In this document: in pieces, positions 12,401-22,955 of the stretch
How the letters are laid out: each line of letters starts with the position of its first letter
Numbering within the stretch: the stretch's first letter is position 1
From: Opisthocomus hoazin
Taxonomy: Eukaryota; Chordata; Aves; Opisthocomiformes; Opisthocomidae
Direction: 5' to 3'
DNA length: 64,000 bases
NCBI RefSeq assembly: GCF_030867145.1
Contig: NC_134434.1
Coordinates: 8,680,001 to 8,744,000, forward strand
Program-made: the position numbers and the translations under genes
The notes under the pieces: model-generated
What the model was told of the DNA's origin: nothing
Database searches by the model: none
The model's input: the letters and a program-made list of their open reading frames with translations, nothing else

Positions 12401-15400
12401 ACCTCTATGAGAGCATCAAGAACGAACCCTTCAAAATCCCCGAGGACGATGGCAATGACCTGACCCACACCTTCTTCAACCCTGACCGGGAGGGCTGGCT
12501 CCTGAAGCTGGGTGAGTGCTGGCAGCCGAGCAGACGTGGCCCAGGGAGGAGCTGGGCTGTGGGTGCGATGCCCCTGGGCTGCGTGCGCCTCGCCTGCTGG
12601 CCTGGCTCCTCGGAGCATGGCCCTGTGGAGGGGCAGGAGGCTGGAGATGGGGGCACAGCCCCCATGGGGAAGGCGTCCGGAGGTCCAGCAGCCCTCTGTC
12701 TTCCCTGGGCTGGTCAGCAGGAGCGGACTCGCAGCTGATGAGGCCCTGCCATGCGGCTGGGTGGGCATCCCGGGGGATTCTGCCTCTACACTGGGCCAGC
12801 CCTGGGGTGCAGAGCTGGTACCGGGGTCCGGTGTTGGAGCATAGAGACCACAAGGCCCTTCTCGTCACCAAGTCACAGCGGGGTCCTGCCGGAGCAGGCC
12901 CCCGGGAGCGAGCGGCGAGCTGCCCCAGGCTGCGTGCGTCCCCCGCTCCATGCCACAGAGCAGCCCCTGCCTCACCTCCCCACAGCATTATCCCCTCCGC
13001 ATCCCGGCTCCCGTGCAGGCAGCGTGCATGGCATCCCCGCTGCACAGCCCGGCTGGCGAGGCCAGCGAGCCCGCCCCACGCCCTGGCTCCTGTGGCTTCT
13101 CCTTCGGCAGCTCTGGGGAACCCTCTGCCCGGGTTAAACGAGGGGGGACGACGGGGTGCTGGCAGGAGCGGGGGCTGCTGGGGGCCTTTCCCTGGGGCTC
13201 TCGCTGGGGTCGGGGCTCTGTCCTCTCACTGGGGGTGTTTTTGCCATATTGCCACCCCCTCGGGACGGGAGAGGGGCCTTAGCCCCGCACCGTGCCCTGA
13301 CCGGCACCGAGCCCGGCCCTGGGGCTGAGCAAGGGCCATCTGCCCCCCGACTCTGGGGTGGGGGGACGTGGGGGAGACCCCAGACCGGCCTCTCCTGTCC
13401 CTGAGCGAGCCCAGCGCCCCGCTGCTGGCCGTGCCGGGCAGGTCGGCATCCCACCGCCGTCGGGGCTGCGAGTGGCTGGGGAGGCTCAGCCCGCTGGTGG
13501 GGCAGGGAGGGACCCCCGGGGAGGCTGTGGGGCGGGGGGAGCCAGGCCCCGTGCCCCAGCCGAGGAGAGCCGTCCCGCAGAGCCACAGCGAGCCAGGGCA
13601 GGTTGGCCCCCGCGGTGGTGCCGCCGGCCCCGTCCCTCACGGCTTCCCCGCTGCAGCCCTGCCCCACTGACCCGCGCGGGCGAGGGGGGTTCTTCGGGGT
13701 TTCCTCTTTTTATTTTTTTTTTTCCTTTTTTTTTAATTTTCTTTTCTCCCTCATTTGTATGTTTCCATGATTTTGGCTCTTCCTTTCCTTGCCCCCAACT
13801 CCAGGAGGTACGTACCCCTCTCCCCGCTCTGCTCACGCCGCTGGGGCTTCGTTTCCTTTTCGTTTTTAATTGCTGGTGATTATTCTCATTGCTGCTGCTG
13901 CTAACCACTCGCACCGCCCCGGGGAGCTCGCCTACGAGGGCACAGCACTGCTCCCGATGCCGTCAGTGCAGGAATGTGGGGTGCCAGCCCCGCCAGTGCC
14001 GAGCGCTCCCCCAGACCTGCTGGTCCCCTCCGCTGCCCTGGGCACCCCGCGGCCCGGGGATGGACGGGGCCATGGCCGCCTCTTGCCCAGCCGCTTTGCC
14101 GTGTTCGCAGGCAGCTCGCCCGGCTGCAGCGGGTCTGCCACGAGGGATGGGGACAGGGCTGGGGTGTTCTTGGGAAGGGTCCTCGCCCGTGTGGGGGGTC
14201 GGGGGTGCCGAGTGCCTGGAGCTGGGTGGGAGCAGGCAGGAGCTGCCTGCGCAGAGCCCTGTGCCGTGCCGGGGGCTCGTGGCAGTCCCCGTGCCAGGTG
14301 CCGGCGCTGCCCCGGCTCCACTGCCTGCAGCCCCCGGTGCCAGGGAGCGTTGGTGCGGTGCCGTGCGGCTCTGCTGGCCCTGTCCAAGCCCACTGAGTCC
14401 TGCACCCTGCGAGCCCCAAACCCGGGGCTCCTCCTGCGCTCCCCTGCGCTGGCGCGTGGCCCACTCCCGCCCACAGCCCCGGGACAGGAGGTGGCCCTGG
14501 GGGGTCCGGGGGCCAGAGAGGGTCAAGCCCCCGGTGTTGGGGTGGGCTTGGCTGGAGGGGGCAGAGGAGGCTTTTGCTCTGGGCAGTGCTGGCCCCAGCA
14601 CGGCTCTGGGGCAGGGACGGGTGGGCGGCTGGCTGGCGGGGGGAGCAGGGGGCATGGGGCCTTGGCAGGGGAGCGGGGAGATGAGCATGGCCCCAGCGCA
14701 CACGGTGCCTCCTCGCATCTGTGCCAGCTCTGGGCAGCACGGCCTGGGTGCTGGTCCCACGGTGGCCGCTGCGATGGCCGGAGCACGCTGGCGCGGTGGA
14801 GGGGGAGCCGGGCCCAGGGGTGTGAGCGGTCGCTGAGCCCGGGGAGCGGCTTCTCCCTCTGCGGTGGCGGCTGTGAAACTCCCTCCGACCAAAACTCCAC
14901 GAGCCGCGACCCTGGGCTCGTGCCTGGCATTGGGCTGCGCTGGCCGGGACGCAGCGGGACCGTGGTCGGGGTGAGCAGAGGGTCCCGCGGCCCCCAAGAG
15001 CTGCCTGGCTGCGGTGTCCGCTGGCCACGCTCAGTGTTTTCGGGGGGGAATGGGCACAGCGGTCCTGGCCCGGCACCCCCGCCACCCTCCACCTCCATCC
15101 TCATCCGTCTGCTTCCCGCTGCTGCTCGTGCCGTGCCCGGCGTGGTGTGTGCTGCCTGCTGCTGCTGCGCCCAGCGCCCGCCGGGCTGCCTGGCTTTGCT
15201 TGCGCCCCGGCGCCCGGTGCTTGCCTGCCTGCGTCTGCGGGGCTCCCGCTCTGCCGTCACCTCCGTGCGCCGCGGCCGTGCTCGCCGGGGCTGCGCCCAA
15301 CCTGCCCCTCTCTGCTCGCAGGAGGCAGGGTGAAGACGTGGAAGCGGCGCTGGTTCATCCTGACCGACAACTGCCTGTACTACTTCGAGTACACCACGGT

Positions 15401-16548
15401 CAGTGGCCTGGGCTGGGGCAGCGAGGGGCGCGGGTCCCACCCAGCGCTCGGCCGCCTGCACGGCACAGACCGGGTGCAGCGTCCCGGCACGGGGCTGGCC
15501 GCTCGCCTCCTGCCACGCCGGGGTGCCGGTGACTGCTGGGGTGCCGGACGCAGCCCCCGGGCCGGGCAGCACGGGGTGCCTGTGCCGAGGGGTGCTGGGA
15601 GAGGGGTGCTGCAGCAGCCAGCCCGGCCCGCGGCGTGCCGGTGGGGTTCGGCGGGTCCGGTCTGCAGCTAACGCCTCTGCTTGGCCCCACCAGGACAAGG
15701 AGCCCCGTGGCATCATCCCCCTGGAGAACCTGAGCATCCGCGAGGTGGAGGACTCGAAGAAGCCGGTGAGCACTGCAGCAGGGTCCCGCGGGTGCTTTGG
15801 GTGGGGAGGCAAAGCCAGGAGGTGCTGCACCCCCTGGGGATGCCCCGGGCGAGGTGAGAGGGCTCTGCAGCGGTCACTGGGTGCAGACCTGGGGCCGTGC
15901 TCACCGCGGTGTCCATGGCAGGGCATGCCGGCGCACTGGAGGGTGACAGGCTGTGCCAGGGGAGCTCTTGGTGCTCTGCCTCATCCCCCCAGCCTGGGGT
16001 CCCCTTCGGAAGCGGGGGGCTGCCTCTGAACGCTCTCCTCCCTCCCAGAACTGCTTTGAGCTCTACATCCCCGACAACAAGGACCAGGTGATCAAGGCCT
16101 GCAAGACGGAGGCGGACGGGCGCGTGGTGGAGGGGAACCACACCGTGTACCGCATCTCTGCCCCGACGCCCGAGGAGAAGGAGGAGTGGATCAAGTGCAT
16201 CAAGTGAGTGCTCGGAGGAGCCGGGGGCAGGGTGCAGGGCAGGAGCGGGGTGCGGGGCAGGAGTGGGGTGCGGGGCAGGGGCAGGGACCTGTCAGCTGCA
16301 CTGGAGGGGGGCAGTGCTTCCTGGGCACCCTCTAAAGATGGGGGGCGCATGGGCTTTCCCGGGTGCACAGAGGGACCTGCCCAAGGCCCTGCTGAGCCGG
16401 TCAGACCCAAGCCGCCAGCAGCTTTTGCCAGGCTGTGTGGGTAACCAGAGCCCTCGTTCCCCCTGCCAGGGCAGCCATCAGCCGGGACCCTTTCTACGAG
16501 ATGCTGGCCGCCAGGAAGAAGAAGGTCTCCTCCACCAAGAGACACTAG
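32..16548 (+). CDS. CYTH1: Cytohesin-1, ARF guanine-nucleotide exchange factor
   Basis: Intact spliced gene: join(32..53, 8945..9027, 10144..10208, 10924..10990, 11162..11280, 11795..11875, 11968..12080, 12150..12298, 12400..12511, optional 13805..13807, 15322..15398, 15694..15765, 16049..16203, 16470..16548). All introns are GT-AG. The product is 397 aa, or 398 with the microexon, the same lengths as the human isoforms. Order: coiled coil about 10-60, Sec7 domain about 73-202 with the catalytic glutamate at E157 in the FRLPGEAQ motif, PH domain about 260-377, then a basic tail ending KKVSSTKRH. Family knowledge: cytohesins load GTP on ARF1/ARF6 at PIP3-rich plasma membrane and link to integrin LFA-1. 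CYTH1 rather than CYTH2/3 is chosen from [32 protein letters not shown] and the C-terminal tail. The start is the first ATG in a GC-rich leader; exon 1 codes only MEEEGGY plus one base. Confidence 0.96.
6190..6338 (+). promoter_or_regulatory. CYTH1: Candidate internal CYTH1 promoter
   Basis: A dense CG block in intron 1 carries an inverted CCAAT box (ATTGG, 6287-6291) and an AP-1-type TGACTCA (6305-6311), directly upstream of a start codon in good context and a splice donor. No TATA box. Promoter function is inferred. Confidence 0.5.
6339..6363 (+). other. CYTH1: Candidate alternative first coding exon of CYTH1
   Basis: A start codon in the strong context CCGCCATGG opens MVLRAGGG plus one base and is followed at once by the donor gtgagc. 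The exon ends in phase 1 with a single G, exactly like the main first exon, so splicing to the exon at 8945 gives [17 protein letters not shown] in frame. A short N-terminal variant upstream of the coiled coil fits what cytohesin genes commonly do. Transcript evidence would be needed to prove use. Confidence 0.5.
6486..6740 (+). repeat. CTG/CTC-rich imperfect trinucleotide tract
   Basis: About 250 bp of interrupted ctg, ctc, ccc and cac triplets such as ctgctgctcccactgctg, with frequent changes of phase. It gives leucine/proline-rich, cysteine-rich and, on the minus strand, glutamine/serine-rich open frames that are only repeat artefacts. It lies just 3' of the candidate alternative first exon. 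Confidence 0.85.
8945..10208 (+). other. CYTH1: CYTH1 coiled-coil exons 2 and 3
   Basis: Two coding exons (83 and 65 nt) encode residues from VPSDLTPEE through LGSTEER. Heptad-like leucines and isoleucines in [15 protein letters not shown] and [16 protein letters not shown] form the N-terminal coiled coil through which cytohesins dimerise and bind scaffold proteins such as CASP/GRASP (family knowledge). Residue 17 is Cys where the human protein has Arg; this is probably neutral. Confidence 0.93.
10924..12511 (+). other. CYTH1: CYTH1 Sec7-domain exons 4-9
   Basis: Six exons encode the basic linker [16 protein letters not shown], the whole Sec7 domain and the linker up to the PH domain. The catalytic glutamic finger is E157, preceded by [10 protein letters not shown]. 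The hydrophobic ARF-binding groove region [19 protein letters not shown] is complete. Every exon junction keeps frame and all splice sites are GT-AG. The last exon ends after the first base of a glycine codon, which is what makes the downstream 3-nt microexon possible. Confidence 0.93.
11361..11591 (+). repeat. Minisatellite in CYTH1 intron 5
   Basis: About ten degenerate copies of a G-rich unit of roughly 18-24 bp, of the form ggggagctggggggcacagg alternating with a variant containing ggctacac. It is open in two + frames ([18 protein letters not shown] and similar), which is an artefact. The G runs could form quadruplexes. Confidence 0.85.
13705..13804 (+). promoter_or_regulatory. CYTH1: Polypyrimidine tract driving the microexon acceptor
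   Basis: A T-rich stretch with runs of up to twelve T, plus ttcttttctccc and tcttcctttcc, stands out in otherwise GC-rich intron. Long pyrimidine tracts of this kind are typical upstream of microexons and are where PTBP1 and SRRM4-type regulators act (general knowledge). The regulatory role here is inferred. Confidence 0.6.
13805..13807 (+). other. CYTH1: CYTH1 3-nt microexon (GAG), diglycine/triglycine switch
   Basis: Three bases, GAG, sit between a perfect acceptor (cccaactccag after about 100 bases of T-rich tract) and a strong donor (gtacgt). The preceding exon ends in a lone G and the next begins GA. Skipping gives GGA-GGC (two glycines) and inclusion gives GGA-GGA-GGC (three). Known for this family: cytohesin 2G isoforms prefer PIP3 strongly, while 3G isoforms bind PI(4,5)P2 and PIP3 similarly. 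Confidence 0.82.
15322..16548 (+). other. CYTH1: CYTH1 PH-domain and C-terminal exons 10-13
   Basis: Four exons encode the PH domain from [14 protein letters not shown], containing the phosphoinositide-binding basic residues of the first loop, to [16 protein letters not shown] basic tail ending in KKVSSTKRH and TAG follows. The tail is the polybasic region that supports membrane binding and autoinhibition in cytohesins. Sequence is near identical to mammals, indicating strong constraint. Confidence 0.93.
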
Positions 16549-17755
16549 CAGCCCCGGCTGGCCCCGTGAGGCCGGCGTGCCCCCGGCAGCCCGAGCGTCT
16601 CCCCTCACCGGAGGGCTGCGGGGCTGGGGCTGCGCCACAGCCTGGCCCTTGGGGCCCAGGACCCAGCTTCAGCTTCGCAGTTTCTTTACCGTGAGGAGAG
16701 GGCACGGGCATCTCGGCAGCTCTGGATCCCCCATCACTGCCCCATCTCCAGGACAGCATCTCCACAGGCTGGAGCTGGGGCAGCGATACCCCTGCGTGCA
16801 GGGAGCCCCGTCCTGCGCTGGGCGCGTGTGCCGTCCCCCCTGCTTCGACCAGCCCGGGCACCATGGGCACCCTCCCCGCTCCTGATCCCCCCAGCAAGCG
16901 TGCGGCTGCACACGCTGCTGGGACCCCCAGCACCTGCGTCCTGAAGCACTTGGGGTGTCCTGTCGGGGAGGCAAGCAGCTGGTGGTTAGCCGCTGGCAGT
17001 TTTGGGGTGCTGCAGGTGCCGGGTTGAAGGGCGGCAGCCCAAGGGTGGCTGGTGGGGCCCCGCGGAGGCACGACTTGGCCCTCGTTGTAGCGGGTTTGGG
17101 TCTGTCCTGGGCTTCCCCGTGCTGCCGCCTCGGGCCCTGCCAGCTGTCCCCCGCACCCCGGATGGTCCCCACAGGCACAGGAGGGCTGAGCGGAAGGCAG
17201 TTGTCACCGTCACCGCGTGCTGTGGTGGCACATGGGGTGCAGACGTGTCCTCGCCTGGGTGTTGGAGCGCGGCTGAGAGCTCCAGGGTGGCATTGCCCCG
17301 GCGTGTCCTCGCAGCGTGATCCCTGCAGCGCGGGGCAGGGGAGGCCATGCCAGGGCTGGCCGTTGTCTCCTCGAGCACGAGCTCTGGCTCTGAGCGGGTG
17401 GTGGGACGCGCCAGGGATGGCTGCGGTCGAGGGGGTCCAGCCGGGCTGGGGGCTGCGGACCCCCGCCTCTGCCTTGCAAGCGCCCGTGTCTTGTCCTGTT
17501 CCCCCGGCCACCGCGCATGGTCTGGAGAGAGGCGTCTGGATCAGTATTAAGTCTATTTATCAGAGGTGTAAATACTCCTGTATAGTTTTCTCCTTTTAGA
17601 TTATTTTGTATGTTGGGTCGTTCTGTGCAGAGGTCTCTCCGGAGGGCGGGGGGTGGCAGGATTTTTTATTCTAACTTTTTTTTTTTTTTTGCCACGGCCT
17701 TGTGAAGTAGTGCTGAGGACCCGCAGCCAATAAACACTGAAGCGTGCTCAGCCTC
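16549..17755 (+). other. CYTH1: CYTH1 3' UTR
   Basis: About 1.2 kb from the stop codon to the first good polyadenylation signal, unusually GC-rich for most of its length. It becomes AT-rich only in the last 200 bases, with a T14 run near 17680. No further coding capacity recognised. Confidence 0.75.
17729..17734 (+). terminator. CYTH1: CYTH1 polyadenylation signal AATAAA
   Basis: Canonical hexamer in gcagccAATAAAcactg, followed within about 25 bases by a GT-rich stretch (gctcagcctcctgtgctctgtgtg) that fits a downstream element. It is the first AATAAA after the stop codon. Confidence 0.85.
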
Positions 17756-18708
17756 CTGTGCTCTGTGTGCGGCTCAGGGTGGGCCGGAGCCCCCGGCCCC
17801 CGCCGCCAGCCCCTGCTCTGTGCCCGCCTTTGCGGCCGGGTTCGCACTTCTCCCGCGGTTTCAGTGCCCGGCACCACAGCGATGCCACGTTGGATGACGC
17901 TGTCGGCGCTGCAGCCGGCGCGGTCCTGGTCTGAGCCCCAGCCTGCTCCCAGCCAGAGCCTCTCGTTTCTTGGGGTGTTGGGGGTGTTTGCGTGCCTCGT
18001 GCCCTCGCCAGCTCCGCTCTGCTCCCCCCGGCCGCCGGGAAGGTGTCTCGGGGACCTTGCCGCGGGGTGGCTGTGCCGGGGTGGGATGGCTCCTGGTCCC
18101 GTATCCTGCGTGCTGTGCACGCCTGTGCGGAGAGAGGCCTGGGCCATGGCAGAGCCGGGGCAGCCCCCGCTGCGGCCCCTGCCTGCCTCGTGCCTGGCAT
18201 GGAACAGCCCTGGGCACCGCGTCGAGAGCCCAGCCACGTGGTGGACCTGTGGGCAAACAGCCCTCGCCGAGGGGCAGGGGACACTGGGCATGGGTGGGGG
18301 GTGGTGGGGGGGACAGCCCTGCAGCTCCGAGGCAGTTGGGGCTGCAGCCAGCGTCGGTTGGGCTGGTGCTGGTTGGGGCTGGTGCCGGTGTCGGCTGGGG
18401 CTGGTGCCGGCATCGGCTGGGCTGTGGACAGTGGCCGGAGGTGGTTGGAGAGCCGAGGGGTGCAGCAGGGCAGTGGAGCAGTGGGGCCAGGCTGGGGGGT
18501 GGTGGGGCTGGGGGGCGGTGGGGCCGGGGGGCAATGGGGCCGGCATGGAGCCGGCAGCCCCTGCGAGGCTGCGGTGTGCAGAGGAAGGCTGGGGGCAGGG
18601 GTGGGGACAGCGAGGCAGGTGGAGGGGTTGGGGTGTGGGGTCTGCACAGCCCCCAGCTGAGAGGGGCTTCACCTGCCCCCGCCAGGCGCCGGGGAGCCGA
18701 GCCCGGTG
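17756..18708 (+). other. CYTH1-DNAH17 intergenic gap
   Basis: About 950 bp between two genes in the same orientation. It holds a short degenerate tandem array around 18341-18425 built on ggctggtgccgg/ggctgggg, and otherwise no motif I can support. I looked for an RFX X-box, common at axonemal dynein promoters, and saw no convincing match. Confidence 0.6.
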
Positions 18709-21700
18709 ATGTCGGCTGCGCCAGACGAGCGGCATGGCTTCCTGGAGAGCTTTGCCACGCTGCTGCTGCGGGTCCGGCCGGACGAGTGGAGCAAGTTCGT
18801 GGGCAGCGAGGAGGCCGCGGCCGTGCTGGACGAGTTCTTCAAGCAGCAGGACGTGCTGGAGCTGGGGCTGGGGCTGAGCCCTGCCGGGCAGCTCCTGCCG
18901 ACCGCTGGCTTCCCACCCGCCCTCAGGGGCAAGGACGTCTACTTCGTGAGGAAGAAGAGGGAGAACATCACCTGGAAGAACTGCCGGAGCGGGCTGCTGG
19001 TGGGCGACGTCGGCCCCTCGCCGGTGGAGCAGCTCGGCACCGTGATGGAGGAGGTGGGTCGCCCAGACGGGCGGGCGCTGGGCACAGGCTTGGGACGAGC
19101 CAAGCTCCCTGGGCTCGCCGCTGCTGCCTGGACCCCCGCTGCAGGCTGCTGTAGCCGAAACTGAAGGTGGGCTTGAAAAGAAACTAAATTAATAGAAAAA
19201 AAATTGCCCCAGGCTCTGGCCCTGGCCTGGTGGTGGCTCCTGACCACCCACCCCACTGTGCTGGCCAAGGTCACAAGCCGGGTTTTCTCCTGGGTCCCAG
19301 CTGGATCGCTTGCTCCCGTGGTTTTAAAAACAGCGCAATTCCCCTTTCCCTGTGCCCCACAGCTGGGAAACGTCTGAGTGGATTTCCCTCAAACTTCCCA
19401 TAAATGTCCCTGCTCAGGGGACTGCCAGCCCAGAGCACCCGAAAGCTGCGTCAGGCCCAGGGCCCCTGCGATTCCTCCTCCTCCTCAGTGCCAGGGGGTT
19501 TCAGACGCATGCCAGCCCCTGACCCCACCGGGTGCACTCTGCACCACTCCCAGCCCACGAGAGCTGGGAACCCACCAGAGCATGAGGGGACTCCTGGTCG
19601 TGCTGATGAGAAAAACGTCGTCAACCCGCCAGCGGCTGCCGGAGCTGCGGCTGGGCTGGGGCTGTCCTCGGCCGGGCGGCTGCTCCCTGCCCTTGGCAAT
19701 GGGAGAGCCCGGCCCGACTGAGCCCTCTCCTCCAGGTCGTGGTCCCCCTGCTCCTGAGTGAGGAGAACGTGGCAGGCTGGCCCCGGGGTGGTGGTGGAGG
19801 ACATCGTGCACCAAGCCCACCAGCTGAAGAACGAGCTGTTCGTGATGGGCGGGAAGATCCAAGGGAAGCCCCTGCTCCCGCTGCCGGAGTGCCTGGACAG
19901 CTGGGACGGCTCCAGCACCGTCCTGGACTGGTGGGTGCTGCCGGCACCGCTCGGCGACAGCAAAGCCAGGCAGGGGCCCGGGGCAGCATGGGTCCCTCTG
20001 GGAGGGACGGGAGCTGGGACGACAGCTCTGTCCCTGGGCATCCTGTGCACAGCTGCCCCTCGCAGCAGAGCCCCTTTGGGGGGCTTGTGCCAGGCTGCCA
20101 TGCTGGCAGAGGTGCCCACGAGCAGGCGCGCGGGGCTGCCCAGGGCGGTCCTGGGCCAGCCCCGGTGCTGGAGCGTCACTCGGCTGCCTTTCAGCCTGGC
20201 GGGGCCCGCGGACGCTTCGGTGCTGCACGCTGCCGAGACGGTCGTCATGGAGTGGTCCCAGCAGCTCAGAGACATCCTGAGCAAGGACTCGGTGCAGGCA
20301 CTGCTGGAGGGGCTGCACCCCCTGCCCAGGACCGAGTCCGAGTTCTGGCACACCAGGATGGTCGACCTGCGATGCATCAACGAGCAGGTGCTGCCCGGCC
20401 CGTGGGCGCCCCGCGGCCGTCTGTCCCCAGTGCTGAGCCCCGGCGCTGAGCCCGCCTTTCCCCGCCAGCTGCTCTCACCCCGAGTGACGGCGCTGGCCGA
20501 GATGCTGCAGAAGGCCGGCAGCTGCTTCTGGCTGGCGCTCCAGAGCATAGTCCGGGATGTCGATGCCAGTAAGCCCCGGGCAACGCGGTCAGCAGCTGCC
20601 CCTCGCCCCGCCGGTGAGGCATCCCCGACCCCAACGTGGAGTCTCTGCCCTGGCTCAGGGCTGGAGGAAGCTGAGGATGTCAGCCTCCACCTGCAGCCGC
20701 TCCGCGTCCTGCTGGAAGAGATGCCGCGAGCCGATTACTCCCAGGTAAGCTGCGTGCGGCGAAAGAACCGGGCACCGGCTGGCTTCCTCATCCGCGTAGA
20801 GGCAGCGGTGCTGAGCCCCAGGTGCTGTGTGCGGGGCGGATCTGTCCCGGCTCTCCCGGCCCTCATTAGTGCGGCCACGGCCCTGCACTGACGGGGCTCT
20901 GCTCCCACAGCTGCAGCCCTACGTGGACCAGACGCTGTGCACCATCCTCCTGCTCCGGGCTCGCTGCCAGCACTACGGCTCGCCCGCCCGTGTCACCGTG
21001 GTCCTGCAGGAGATCTGCAACCTCCTCATCGAGAGGGTAGAGCCCCGCGGCCGGCTCCAGTACGGAGCCACCGCCATCCCCTCCAGCCTGCTGTGGGACT
21101 GTGAGCGGGAGGGTGACACGGGGCAGGCGAGGGGTGACGCAGAGACAGCCCAGCCACGGGACCAGCAAAGCCCCCGCGTAGGGCTGGAGGGGGGTTGGGG
21201 CGGCTGTGGGCTGCAGGCGGTCACCGGAGAGCCTGTGGGTCCAGAGGGGGTCTGGAGCCAGAGCATCCCCCGTGTTCCCCTCTGCCAACAGCCCCTGCCT
21301 GTCGCAGACCCGCAGCTTCCTGAGCCCCGAGGATGTGATGAAGGGGCTGCAAGGAGAAACCGAGGAGACCCTAGAGGGAATGAGACTGAGCATTTCCACC
21401 ATAGAGAAGCTCTTCCAGTCCTACAGCACTTACTGCTCCGACCTGATGCCCACATTGTTCCCGGTGGGTGCAGGGGGGTTGCTGGGCTGCCTGGCCCCGT
21501 CCACGGCAGCTCCGCTTGCTGACGGCCCCACTCCACTTCCAGGAGGAGTCGCAGCTCTGGGAGCTCCCCCCCTCTCTCATCTTCAGGAGAACGGACTCCT
21601 TCTTGCACAGGCTCAGGACCATCGAGGTGACAGCACGGCGTTTTGGGGCACGGCACCAGGTGCGAGTGAGCTCCCCTGCACTGGGGATGCTGGGGTGGTC

Positions 21701-22502
21701 CCCTGAGAGTGGCCTGGGGCAAGCTGTGCTCCGTCCTGGGGTGGGCTGGGGCCGTGGGTGCAGCCGAGGGGCAGAGGGGAGGTGGGAGCCCAGCAGCGGT
21801 GCGTTGCTGGGAGCGCAGTGGCATCGTCCCCAGCCGGACACCAGCGGCCCCAGGGCCGGGTGGGCACCCCCAGCCACGCCACGAAGTGTCCCCGGGAAGG
21901 ATGCTCCTCGGGAGCGGGGAGCTCGCAGGACGCAGCACTGCGGCACGGGGAGCTGGGTGCGATGATGGTTTGTGCTCGTCAGGAGCTCTACCGGACAGCC
22001 GACGAGTTTCTGAAGCTGGAGAAGGCAGAGCTGGGAGAAGTGAGAGGAAACGTCCTCGGGAGCCGGGTGTTTCAGATCTACGAGGAGGTCTCTGAACTCG
22101 TTAAGGGCTTTGCTGATTGCAAATACGATCCCTTGGATCCTGCAGAAGAGGTGAGTGAATGCCGGTTTGGCAGCGTAAGCGTTTGCTGAACGAAAAACAT
22201 CGCTTGCCAGCGCGCGCTGGGAGAGCTGCCTGTAGAGCCGTCCTCTGGCAGCACCTGCGCTCGCTCTGGGGCAGGTCGCGGGGCTCCAGGGTCTCTGGAT
22301 TCAGCAAATCCTTCTGGAAGGATTTGGGAAAGAAGTGCAGAGGCTGCGCCAGCTTCAACCATTTTGCTCTGACTGGCAGCAATGGGACAAAGACTGCAAA
22401 TTTGCAGAGTTCCAGAAGAAGCTGCAGGACAAGGACAGGCGGCTGGCCACCGTCTTCTGCCAAGGCTTCGAGGACTGCAACTGCCTGGCATCCGCTGTGA
22501 AG
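18709..22502 (+). pseudogene. DNAH17: DNAH17 N-terminal tail exons 1-10
   Basis: Ten exons with canonical GT-AG borders encode the first part of the dynein heavy-chain tail (DHC_N1), which in the family dimerises heavy chains and binds intermediate chains. Recognisable stretches are LLPLPECLDSWD, FLSPEDVMKGLQGE, DEFLKLEKAELGEVRGN, FADCKYDPLDP and RRLATVFCQGFEDCNCL. The start is the first ATG in the open frame (MSAAPDERHGFLESF); no upstream exon was found. All junction phases agree except exon 2, which has one base too many. The preserved frames suggest recent decay or isolated sequence errors. Confidence 0.75.
19736..19930 (+). pseudogene. DNAH17: DNAH17 exon 2 with +1 frameshift
   Basis: The exon opens in frame with VVVPLLLSEENVAGWPR. 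It then needs a shift by one base to continue as VVVEDIVHQAHQLKNELF, the conserved continuation in DNAH9/11/17 proteins. Exon length 195 is one more than the 194 required by the phases of exons 1 and 3. The extra base lies in the ccccgggg run at 19781-19788. A homopolymer sequencing error is a real alternative. Confidence 0.8.
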
Positions 22503-22667
22503 GTACGCGTGCCCCAGCTCAGCACATCCTTGCCCGAGCGCCGGAGGCTGGCGGCCAGCACGGTGCCCGCAGCCGCACCCGTGCGCGCGGGGGTGACCGC
22601 GGGGCCGTCACCGCGCCGTTGCGGTGACGCTCTGGAGCGCGGCAGCCGGCGCGTCTTTCCCCCGCAG

Positions 22668-22955
22668 CTGGTGCAGATGTTCTCCTCCCGGCTGGAGCGA
22701 CCCTGGATACAGGCTGAGGTTTCCCCCTGCTACTTGGCCCTGCTGGGAATGTTCATGGCCGAGCTGGAGATGGTGAAGGCACTGTATGACGCGCAGACCG
22801 CCCCGCCGCAGCCAGGCCCGGGGAGCGCGGCCGTCAGCAGGAACATGCCGCCGGTGGCCGGGCAGCTGGAGTGGGTTCTGGAGCTGCAGCGGCGGCCGAA
22901 GGATGCGCTCGTCTCCGTCAGCAGCAGGTTCCTGGAGGAAACGGGGGGCATCGAG
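22668..22955 (+). pseudogene. DNAH17: DNAH17 chimeric exon 11 (tail fused to D4)
   Basis: A 96-codon exon with good splice sites and an open frame. Its first three quarters read SRNMPPVAGQLEWVLELQ, the DHC_N1 signature near residue 600. Without a break it continues KDALVSVSSRFLEETGGIE, which in this family directly precedes the stalk near residue 2,880. The switch falls at about 22885-22903. No intron separates the parts and frame is kept. About 2,200 residues are therefore missing inside one exon. Confidence 0.8.
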
